NCBI GenBank assembly: GCA_964552325.1
Contig: CAZKHA010000057.1
Span: 1-19,823, forward strand
Direction: 5' to 3'
DNA length: 19,823 nt
DNA from: CAZKCK01 sp964552325
GTDB lineage: Bacteria; Bacteroidota; Bacteroidia; Bacteroidales; TTA-H9
The notes below the pieces were generated by a model. It saw only the letters and a list, made by a program, of their open reading frames with translations, was not told where the DNA came from and did no database searches. Shown one piece after another: positions 1 to 6,587 of the stretch; position 1 is the stretch's first letter, and each line of letters starts with the position of its first letter. The position numbers and the translations under genes were made by a program.

Positions 1-194
1 CTTTCAGGATCATGAAATAATCCTGCGATATTACAATGCAGACCAAGTCAACCGCTAGGTTGACAGGGTTTTGGTGTTAAGCACCACCCTTTCAGGATCA
101 TGCAGTAATCCTGCTCCAATCGGTTTAACATCAGCATCAAACCGTCACGTTTACAGGCTTTTGATGCGCCCCCCTGGATCAAGAAATAATCAGA
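1..194. repeat. Diverged tandem repeat block rich in palindromes
   Basis: A 26-nt element at 1-26 recurs at 89-114 with three changes, and a degenerate third copy lies at about 173-194. The period is therefore about 83-88 nt. The first two copies contain the inverted arms CAGGAT/ATCCTG. The spacers between copies are also related: 58-76 resembles 148-166. They carry further palindromes: GTCAACC-4 nt-GGTTGAC at 47-64, GGTG/CACC at 73-85, CGGTTT/AAACCG at 121-144, and an overlapping competitor, GCATCAAA/TTTGATGC, at 134-167. The block touches the window edge, so the array probably continues to the left. I recognise no named repeat family. No reverse transcriptase, transposase or integrase lies nearby in the window. 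Confidence 0.6.
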
Positions 195-367
195 CCCACA
201 TCCGTTCCACCTATAATTTTCATGCGGTAAAATGTAATGTGCTATAATTGAGGTAATTGTTTACTAGTACACAAGCTCTTCATATTAATTTAGTGTTAAA
301 CACTTAAATTTTATTGTTTATCAATAAATTTTTACTGATATTTGCAAAAATTTTAAACCAACTACTT
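195..367. other. AT-rich intergenic stretch before the DUF2975 gene
   Basis: Together with the repeat block this forms a gene-free stretch of about 367 bases at the left edge. It is AT-rich and probably holds the promoter of the DUF2975/XRE pair, but I found no convincing TAnnTTTG element with a spaced TTG. The reading frame extends upstream to a TTG at 314. That extension is rich in K, N and L and is not needed for the membrane protein. Confidence 0.4.
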
Positions 368-895
368 ATGAACATTACAAATTCGACTATGCTTAGAGTT
401 ATGAATGTTGTTTTCTGGATAATCTTCATTGGACTCTGTATCAAAACAGGAGCCTACCTGTTTTCTTTCTTCGTTAGCCTGTTTATAAACCCCGAAGGAG
501 CTAAAGACCTCTATATGGATCTTAACCTCTATCACCTTTATACATATAATCAACTACATTATATTCAGATAGTTTCGTACATGATTGCACTGTCTGGTTT
601 CAAAGCTTATATGGCTTATCAAGTAGTTAAACTATTTATGGACTTTAACCTTAACAAACCGTTTAGCAGTAAATTAGTTCAGGTTTTCGTTACAATAAGC
701 TACATTGCTATCGGAACGGGTGTGTTGGCACTGATTGCGGACGCTCATTGTAAATGGCTGTTAAATAAGGGAGTAGAAATTGCGTATGAATGGGGGAGCG
801 GCGAAATTTTGTTCTTTGGAGGCGTAATTTACATCCTTTCGCTTATCTTTAAAAAGGGTTATGAACTTCAAAATGAGAACGATTTAACTGTTTAA
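368..895 (+). CDS. DUF2975 family four-helix membrane protein (YoaS-like)
   Basis: A 175-residue integral inner-membrane protein. Four hydrophobic helices are visible at about residues 13-39, 65-90, 103-125 and 144-162. The loop between the first two is the longest and is polar. This layout and the gene directly behind it fit the DUF2975 family (Bacillus subtilis YoaS), which is typically encoded beside a small XRE-type regulator. The biochemical role of the family is not established to my knowledge. I chose the ATG at 368; the frame also allows a TTG at 314 that would add 18 residues, and a further ATG lies seven codons downstream. The stop is 3 nt before the next gene, so the two are almost certainly cotranscribed. 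Family assignment rests on topology and context, not on a catalytic motif. Confidence 0.7.
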   Translation: MNITNSTMLRVMNVVFWIIFIGLCIKTGAYLFSFFVSLFINPEGAKDLYMDLNLYHLYTYNQLHYIQIVSYMIALSGFKAYMAYQVVKLFMDFNLNKPFSSKLVQVFVTISYIAIGTGVLALIADAHCKWLLNKGVEIAYEWGSGEILFFGGVIYILSLIFKKGYELQNENDLTV

Positions 896-898
896 ACT

Positions 899-1132
899 AT
901 GCCAATCATCGTAAATTTGGATGTTGTAATGGCCAAACGCAAAATCTCGCTCAATGAACTTTCATCGAAAGTTGATTTGACGTTATCGAATCTGTCAATC
1001 CTAAAGACAGGTAAAGCCAAAGCGATACGGTTCAGCACCCTAGAGGCGATTTGCAAAGCCTTGAGTTGCCAGCCAGCTGATATTCTGGAGTATGTTGACG
1101 ATGAAAACGATCAGAAGCTTTCTACCAGTTAG
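899..1132 (+). CDS. Small XRE/Cro-family transcriptional regulator (YozG-like)
   Basis: A 77-residue DNA-binding protein made almost entirely of one helix-turn-helix domain, residues about 10-66. The recognisable core is K-I-S-L-N-E-L-S at the first helix, a TLSNLSILKTGKAKA recognition region, then FSTLEAICKALSCQPADILEY. This is the pattern of the short Cro/CI-like regulators (HTH_26 type) that accompany DUF2975 membrane proteins. The start codon lies 3 nt after the stop of the membrane protein gene, so translation is probably coupled. The regulator may repress its own operon or read a membrane state through its partner; this is inference from the conserved pairing. No toxin partner is visible, so I do not call a toxin-antitoxin system. 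Confidence 0.85.
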   Translation: MPIIVNLDVVMAKRKISLNELSSKVDLTLSNLSILKTGKAKAIRFSTLEAICKALSCQPADILEYVDDENDQKLSTS

Positions 1133-1362
1133 TAAGTAATCAAGGGTGCTTACCGTCCCAAAGTGTATTTTTTTTGGATCATTCATGGTCATTTGGAAAG
1201 AAATTCTGCTCTTTCCTGCTTAGCCGTACTCAACAATTAGTTTCCGAAGCATATAAAATATATTGTTAATCAAGTTATTACACATTTTTTTAAAAAATAC
1301 TTGACTTTTGTGAAAAGTTTTGCTTAATTAGTAATCAAAATAATGATTAAAAACTAATCACA
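1133..1362. other. Intergenic region with a T-run and TAATCA repeats
   Basis: Downstream of the regulator gene there is a weak fold (GGT/ACC at 1145-1154) followed by eight Ts at 1168-1175, a poor candidate terminator. Near the right side, TAATCA at 1332-1337, its complement TGATTA at 1344-1349 and TAATCA again at 1355-1360 directly precede the next start codon. They could be an operator. A TTGAC at 1301 resembles a -33 element, but no TAnnTTTG follows at the right spacing. Confidence 0.3.
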
Positions 1363-1680
1363 ATGACTACGTATAGCAAAATCAAATCGCGGATAGTTGC
1401 ACACCAGCAAGCCAAACGCAAAGTTCAGCGTTATGTTGACAATAACACTCACTATACCATTATGTTAAAGCGTGAGTTTATGTATATCGAAGATGCCCAA
1501 ACAGCCATTAACCTAGCTGTTTTGGAACAACGTATCGAAACGCGCAACGAAATAATGACTTGGCTTTCGAATGCGCCTTCATCCGAAACCCTAAACGAAC
1601 GCCTCGAAAGTTTCAATAGGCTCGATACTTACCGCATGAGCAAACTTATACCTAACTTCGATGCTAGCAATCCGCTTTAA
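1363..1680 (+). CDS. Hypothetical 105-residue soluble protein
   Basis: I do not recognise this protein. It has no signal peptide or membrane segment. The first 25 residues are strongly basic (KIKSR, QAKRKVQR). The remainder looks helical with mixed charge, and residues about 44-73 resemble an amphipathic helical stretch containing acidic and basic pairs. It starts with ATG directly after a set of TAATCA/TGATTA repeats and ends 108 nt before the lipoprotein gene. The frame is open without neighbours on either strand, and the composition looks like real protein (balanced K/E/R, few rare residues), which is why I keep it. It could be a small nucleic-acid-associated or regulatory protein, but nothing in the sequence proves that. 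Confidence 0.55.
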   Translation: MTTYSKIKSRIVAHQQAKRKVQRYVDNNTHYTIMLKREFMYIEDAQTAINLAVLEQRIETRNEIMTWLSNAPSSETLNERLESFNRLDTYRMSKLIPNFDASNPL

Positions 1681-1788
1681 ATGGGTGTAAACTAAAGGTG
1701 GTTTAGCGGAATAATTTGTTGATAACGGCATAATTTTTGGGGTAATCTTCACGTTTTTAACCCACTTCATAACTAAGCCAATAGTCCC

Positions 1789-2190
1789 ATGAAAACCTTT
1801 AAAACTCCCTTTATCGTTGCATTTATTGCAGTATTGTCATTATCCTTCGGATGCTCCGAAAAAAAAGACGTCCCTCAGGTAATGTGTACAGAAGAATACC
1901 GCATTGTAAGCCTAAAAATTAATGGAGATACCTTGACTGATTTCTATACGGTTAGGGAACTTACTGGAGAGACCATTCGGTACAATACGAATGGGGTTAA
2001 ACCCTTTATGAACTACTATCCTGTACTTGAAGATAGTTATCAATATATATTAGTCAATAGTTCAGAGCGTTTTACTTTTCGGGGCTTCATAGGCGAAAAA
2101 TTAGTGGTGGATGAACCTTATTTGATTGGAGCTGATTTTTGCCACATTTATAAACTGAGTGGCAATGACGAAATAACCATCAAAGAGTAA
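1789..2190 (+). CDS. Small hypothetical lipoprotein
   Basis: A 133-residue predicted lipoprotein. Residues 1-21 form a signal peptide: two lysines, then a hydrophobic core (FIVAFIAVLSLSF). The lipobox is L-S-F-G-C with the lipidated cysteine at residue 22. The mature protein begins C-S-E-K-K-D; an acidic or lysine-rich start after the cysteine resembles the lipoprotein export signal that sends Bacteroidota lipoproteins to the cell surface, so exposure at the outer membrane is plausible but inferred. The rest (residues 35-133) alternates polar and hydrophobic residues as in a small beta-sandwich or lipocalin-like fold, with cysteines at 33 and 118. I recognise no family. It is transcribed toward mfd, tail to tail, with 188 nt between the stops. 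Confidence 0.7.
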   Translation: MKTFKTPFIVAFIAVLSLSFGCSEKKDVPQVMCTEEYRIVSLKINGDTLTDFYTVRELTGETIRYNTNGVKPFMNYYPVLEDSYQYILVNSSERFTFRGFIGEKLVVDEPYLIGADFCHIYKLSGNDEITIKE

Positions 2191-2378
2191 TGCACGAGAT
2201 TGTGCAGATTGATAAGAACACAAGACTTTATGCAGCTATTATATGATTTGGTAGGTGCCAAATTTGGGATTGACGTTGCATCACAATAAGCAACAATCAG
2301 AACGGAATTCAAAAAGAATAGTCAATCTAAATAGTGCTAAAGCTTGGAGTTCAGTGTTTTAAATCAGTGCTGCTAGTT
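2191..2378. other. Convergent intergenic region between lipoprotein gene and mfd
   Basis: A short perfect inverted repeat, TGCAC/GTGCA at 2191-2206, follows the lipoprotein stop directly but has no T-run, so it is a weak terminator candidate. Nothing else clear is visible. A 19-codon open frame at 2230-2289 is too short to call. Confidence 0.3.
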
Positions 2379-5300
2379 TTATTCAGTTAGCCTCTGCAAT
2401 TGATTGCAGGCTATGCTTACTGAAGCTATGGCCATAAATGTTAGGGTAAGTTTTTCGCCGGTTTCTTTCATGCGGCAACTTTTGGGGTTAGTTTGTACAT
2501 ACCGGAGTACCTTGGTAAACTTTTCTGATTGGAAGAAAGCCGATTCTGGGTTAGCTACAAAAAAACAAGTCATCAAGCCATTCTTCAAGGATACCTTTTC
2601 GATGCCATACTCCCTGGCAAGCCACCGTAAGCGCAAGGTGTTGATTAGTTCTACTGTTTCGGCTGGCAATGGGCCAAATCGATCGGTTAGTTGTTCGCTA
2701 AAAAGTATCAAACCCTCTTCCGTTTCCATATTATCGAGCTCTTTGTAGAGGCTAAGGCGCTCAGTAAGATTACCAATATAGTAAACAGGAATCAGGATTT
2801 CAAGATCTGTTTCTATAACACATTCAGCTACATAAGGTTTTGATGGATCTTCAGGGTATAAGTCCTTAAACTCAGTTTCCTTCAGTTCGCGAATGGCTTC
2901 ATCCAAGATTTTTTGGTACATTTCATATCCAATATCGGCAATAAAGCCACTTTGTTCGCCACCCAACAGATTGCCGGCACCACGAATATCCAGATCGCGC
3001 ATGGCAATATTGAATCCACTTCCCAAATTCGAAAACTCTTCTATAGCCCTCAGGCGTTTACGTGCATCATCGGTTAGGGCTGATAGCGGTGGGGATAATA
3101 AGTAACAGAAAGCCTTTTTATTGCTGCGTCCAACCCTGCCACGCAATTGATGCAAATCGCTTAAACCATAATGATGCGCATCATTAATGATGATGGTGTT
3201 AACATTCGGGATATCAAGGCCAGATTCAATGATAGTGGTTGCCACCAGCACATCATAATCCCCATCAATAAAATCGAGCATGATATTCTCTAGCTTTTTC
3301 CCATCCATTTGTCCATGCCCAATGGCGACTTTTGCATCAGGCACAAATCGGTTTATCATACCAGCCACATCCATTATGTTTTGCACTCTATTATGCACAA
3401 AAAACACCTGGCCACCCCGGGCCAGTTCATAGCGGATGGCATCGCGTATAACCTCTTCACCAAATGTACGTATTTCGGTTTGAACGGGTTGCCTATTAGG
3501 TGGTGGGGTATTAATTACCGAAAGATCGCGGGCACCCAAAAGCGAAAACTGAAGTGTGCGAGGAATGGGAGTAGCCGTAAGTGTTAATGAATCTACATTG
3601 ACTTTTAGTTCCTTAAGCCGTTCTTTTGCTGCAACACCAAACTTTTGTTCTTCATCAATTACCAATAATCCTAAATCCTTAAATTTTACATCTTTACTAA
3701 TTAGCCGGTGTGTTCCAATCAAAATATCAACTTTCCCCAGCTTAAGTTCATCCAAGGTTTTCTTTTGGTCGCTGGTCGATTTAAAACGGTTGATATACTC
3801 TACCTTGCACGGAAACTCCTTTAAGCGCTCGCGAAAGGTCTTATAATGTTGCAGAGCTAAAATGGTAGTAGGCACTAGAATTGCAACTTGCTTATTATCA
3901 GCAACTGCTTTAAAAGCAGCCCGGATTGCGATTTCGGTCTTGCCAAAGCCAACATCACCGCACACCAATCGATCCATTGGCATACTTCGCTCCATGTCTT
4001 TTTTAACATCGGCAGTTGATTTGAGTTGGTCGGGCGTATCCTCATAAATAAACGATGCCTCAAGTTCATACTGCAGATAAGTATCCGGTGAAAAGGCAAA
4101 ACCTTCGCTTGCTTTACGTTTGCTGTATAGGCTAATCAGGTTGCGTGCAATATCTTTAACTTTTTGCTTGGTTTTGTTCTTTAAGCTGCTCCAAGCATTT
4201 GACCCTAAGCGATTTAAAATGGGCGTAGTAGCATCTTTGCCCAAGTACTTTGCTATTCTATGTAGGCTGTGAATACTTACATATAGCACATCGTTATTCT
4301 TGTAAATTAGCCGAATAGCTTCCTGATGCCGTCCATTGTTCTCGATGATTTCAAGGCCATCGAACCTGCCAATGCCATGATCTATATGCGAAACATAATC
4401 GCCAGGTTGCAGGTTATAGAGCTCTTTTAACGTAAGGCTTTCTTTGCCCGAAAAGCCTTCGCGTAGATGGTAGCGATGGTACCGTTCGAATATCTGATGG
4501 TCCGTAAAACAGGCAATACGCAAATCTTCATCTACAAACCCCTCGTGCAAAGATATTGGAAGTGGTTTGAAATCAGCCTTTGTTTGTGTTTGGCTTGGTT
4601 TGCCCAAATCGGCCAAAATGCTTGTAAGTCGTTCAATTTGGCGTGTATTGTCAGAGCAAATAAAGCTGTAATAGAACAAGGAGGCAAATTTAGCCAATGT
4701 GCTATGCAAAAGGTTGAAGTTTTTGCTAAAAATGGGTTGCGGCAGCATGTTGAATACTACCTCCTCTTTTTTCAATTTAAATGAGGCGCCAAAACCAACA
4801 AGATTGAAATCAAGCAATTTTCGGTCAAATTCCGAAGCACGCATGAACAGACTTTCGGGAGGTAAATGCTTAATTGTCTGATTTAAAGTTTTATATACCT
4901 CCTCGGCTTTTGCAAATTCCTTTGTTAACTTTTCGGAGATAAAAGCTAAATCATTAATCCATACGATGCTGTTAAGGGGAATATAATCCAGAAAACCTTC
5001 CCGTATCTCCTCAATACCTCTATCTTGAATATTGGGAATAAGCGAAATGCGGGGCATTTTTTGAACCGAAAGTTGTGAGGCAGGATTAAAAGTTCGTATT
5101 GAACCAACTTCATCACCCTCAAATTCAATTCGATAGGGGTATTCGTGGCTATATGAAAATACATCGACTATACCTCCTCTGATGGCAAATTGGCCAGGTT
5201 CTACCACAAAATCAACACGTTCAAAGTTATACTCTGACAGAACATCGGTAAGAAAATCCATTGAAACTTCTTCGCCCAAAGCTAACGAAAGAGTGTTTTT

Positions 5301-5738
5301 TCGCAAGAATTTTTTGGTGACCACTTTCTCGCTCAAGGCTTCTGGATAGGTAATTATAACCAACTCGCGGTTGTGGGCATTGATTTTGTTCATGACCTCG
5401 GTGCGTGATAACACATTGGCATTGTCAATGGTTTCAAATTCGTAAGGTCTCCGGTACGAGGTTGGGTAGAACAAGACTTTGCGTTTATCGAATGGAAGAT
5501 CCTTTTCAGCCAAAACATGCTCAAGATCGTTGAAAACATAGGCAGCCTGTTCCCTGTCTTCAAGAACTATAAGCTGTACATTTTTGAGGGCTCTGTGTAT
5601 AGCAGCAACTATAACACATAATCCTGAGCCCTTTAGCCCTTTAACATGTACGCGAGAATGGGGTTGAGATAGATAATCCCCTAGCTGCCCGATTCGTTTA
5701 TCGGCCAAATAGAAGTCTAAGATTTCGGGGAATTTCAA
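2379..5738 (-). CDS. mfd: Transcription-repair coupling factor Mfd
   Basis: The 1119-residue protein is full length for Mfd, the ATP-driven translocase that removes stalled RNA polymerase and recruits UvrA for strand-specific excision repair. Domains in order: a UvrB-like module (about 1-210) whose nucleotide loop is degenerate (KGLKGSG, 34-40), as is normal for Mfd; a variable middle; a CarD-like polymerase-interaction domain (about 436-500, LQPGDYVSHIDHGIGRF); RecG-type helicase lobes with Walker A GDVGFGKT at 594-601, IDEEQ at 694-698, TATPIPRT at 721-728 and QLRGRVGR at 864-871; then the C-terminal UvrA-masking domain from about 970. The start is TTG at 5736-5738. An in-frame TAG lies four codons upstream and no ATG exists near the N terminus, so TTG is the only sensible choice. 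A TATTTTTG element at 5759-5766 may be its -7 box, though the gene also follows ppgK by 36 nt. Confidence 0.97.
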   Translation of the reverse strand: MKFPEILDFYLADKRIGQLGDYLSQPHSRVHVKGLKGSGLCVIVAAIHRALKNVQLIVLEDREQAAYVFNDLEHVLAEKDLPFDKRKVLFYPTSYRRPYEFETIDNANVLSRTEVMNKINAHNRELVIITYPEALSEKVVTKKFLRKNTLSLALGEEVSMDFLTDVLSEYNFERVDFVVEPGQFAIRGGIVDVFSYSHEYPYRIEFEGDEVGSIRTFNPASQLSVQKMPRISLIPNIQDRGIEEIREGFLDYIPLNSIVWINDLAFISEKLTKEFAKAEEVYKTLNQTIKHLPPESLFMRASEFDRKLLDFNLVGFGASFKLKKEEVVFNMLPQPIFSKNFNLLHSTLAKFASLFYYSFICSDNTRQIERLTSILADLGKPSQTQTKADFKPLPISLHEGFVDEDLRIACFTDHQIFERYHRYHLREGFSGKESLTLKELYNLQPGDYVSHIDHGIGRFDGLEIIENNGRHQEAIRLIYKNNDVLYVSIHSLHRIAKYLGKDATTPILNRLGSNAWSSLKNKTKQKVKDIARNLISLYSKRKASEGFAFSPDTYLQYELEASFIYEDTPDQLKSTADVKKDMERSMPMDRLVCGDVGFGKTEIAIRAAFKAVADNKQVAILVPTTILALQHYKTFRERLKEFPCKVEYINRFKSTSDQKKTLDELKLGKVDILIGTHRLISKDVKFKDLGLLVIDEEQKFGVAAKERLKELKVNVDSLTLTATPIPRTLQFSLLGARDLSVINTPPPNRQPVQTEIRTFGEEVIRDAIRYELARGGQVFFVHNRVQNIMDVAGMINRFVPDAKVAIGHGQMDGKKLENIMLDFIDGDYDVLVATTIIESGLDIPNVNTIIINDAHHYGLSDLHQLRGRVGRSNKKAFCYLLSPPLSALTDDARKRLRAIEEFSNLGSGFNIAMRDLDIRGAGNLLGGEQSGFIADIGYEMYQKILDEAIRELKETEFKDLYPEDPSKPYVAECVIETDLEILIPVYYIGNLTERLSLYKELDNMETEEGLILFSEQLTDRFGPLPAETVELINTLRLRWLAREYGIEKVSLKNGLMTCFFVANPESAFFQSEKFTKVLRYVQTNPKSCRMKETGEKLTLTFMAIASVSIACNQLQRLTE

Positions 5739-5774
5739 GGCAGGGTGCTATTAGCATGCAAAAATAACCAAAAA

Positions 5775-6533
5775 CTACGGAAGCTTGGTTTCTTCCTGAA
5801 TTTTGGACAAAGCCCATGCGGCAGCTCCAATGATACCGGCATTGTTACGCAACATAGCTGGCACGATAGGTGCTTTTGAGCGTAATGACTGGTTAAAGCT
5901 GTCCCACTTTTTACTGGCTCCACCACCTAGAATTATCAAGTCAGGCGAGAACAAAAACTCCATGTATTCTACATACTCATTAAACCTAAAAGCCCATTCT
6001 TTCCAGGATAGTTTCTTTTTTGTTCGAACGGCATCAGAGCAGTACTTCTCAGCACTTTTGCCAAACATTTTTATATGTCCTAGCTCTGTATTGGGCAACA
6101 ATACCCCGTTGGTAAAAAATGCTGAACCTATTCCTGTACCAATGGTTAGCAGCAGTATAACTCCTTTAAAATCCTTACCTGTGCCAAACATCACTTCTGC
6201 CATACCAGCAGCATCGGCATCATTTACCACATAAAAGGGCAGCCCAAGCTTTGGTGCAAAGGTTAGTCTTGTATCAACATCTATCCAGGACTTATCAATG
6301 TTGGCGGCGGTTTTTATAAAACCATCTTTAATCAATGCCGGAAAGCCACAGCCTATAGGCCCATGGTAATCAAGTATTTTTACTAGTTCGGCAATACTTT
6401 GGATTACAGCCTCGGGGGTAGAAGGTGAGGGGGTAGGTATCCTGTGCCTATCAGATACAAGTTCACCCGTTACAGAATTTACCAAAGCACCTTTAATGCC
6501 GCTACCTCCTACATCAATGCCAAGAATATCCAT
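5775..6533 (-). CDS. ppgK: Polyphosphate glucokinase (ROK family)
   Basis: A 252-residue ROK-family sugar kinase that probably phosphorylates glucose to glucose-6-phosphate, using inorganic polyphosphate (and perhaps ATP) as donor. The N-terminal phosphate loop is D-V-G-G-S-G-I-K-G (7-15). The catalytic aspartate is expected to be D105 in the NDADAAG segment (104-110). LLTIGTGIGSAFF (128-140) and LPNTELGH (146-153) follow, both close to the pattern of characterised actinobacterial polyphosphate glucokinases. The Cys-rich zinc motif of many other ROK kinases and repressors is absent, and there is no N-terminal helix-turn-helix, so this is an enzyme and not a repressor. The length is typical of the subfamily. 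It starts with ATG behind an A-rich stretch; a TACTTTTG box lies just upstream. Donor specificity cannot be read from sequence alone. No polyphosphate kinase gene is in the window. Confidence 0.88.
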   Translation of the reverse strand: MDILGIDVGGSGIKGALVNSVTGELVSDRHRIPTPSPSTPEAVIQSIAELVKILDYHGPIGCGFPALIKDGFIKTAANIDKSWIDVDTRLTFAPKLGLPFYVVNDADAAGMAEVMFGTGKDFKGVILLLTIGTGIGSAFFTNGVLLPNTELGHIKMFGKSAEKYCSDAVRTKKKLSWKEWAFRFNEYVEYMEFLFSPDLIILGGGASKKWDSFNQSLRSKAPIVPAMLRNNAGIIGAAAWALSKIQEETKLP

Positions 6534-6557
6534 TTTTTAGTTTTCAGTATGATGTGC

Positions 6558-6565
6558 CAAAAGTA
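6558..6565 (-). promoter_or_regulatory. Candidate -7 element for ppgK
   Basis: Read on the minus strand this is TACTTTTG, a full match to the Bacteroidota -7 consensus TAnnTTTG, placed 24 nt before the ppgK start. No TTG lies at the expected 19-nt spacing, so it rests on the -7 match and position only. Confidence 0.4.
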
Positions 6566-6587
6566 AAAAAACCTATCAACCTAATTA

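Noticed and set aside
76..129. Integron attC-like cores (GTTAAGC at 76 and GTTTAAC at 123)
   Set aside because: The cores are in the wrong order for one attC site, no integrase is near, and such 7-mers arise by chance.
1..194. Possible CRISPR array
   Set aside because: The repeats are diverged, the spacers are related to each other and palindromic, and no cas gene is present.
899..1680. Toxin-antitoxin module (XRE regulator plus the 105-residue protein)
   Set aside because: The two are 230 nt apart, and the regulator is better explained by its DUF2975 partner; the 105-residue protein has no toxin motif.
2230..2289. 19-codon frame ending K-F-G-I-D-V-A-S-Q, resembling the start of an IS110-type transposase
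   Set aside because: It is too short, only G-I-D-V-A-S is suggestive, and no further homology, inverted ends or duplication is visible.
2404..5164. Several open frames of 60-114 codons opposite or inside mfd
   Set aside because: They are shadows of a full-length conserved gene and have implausible composition.
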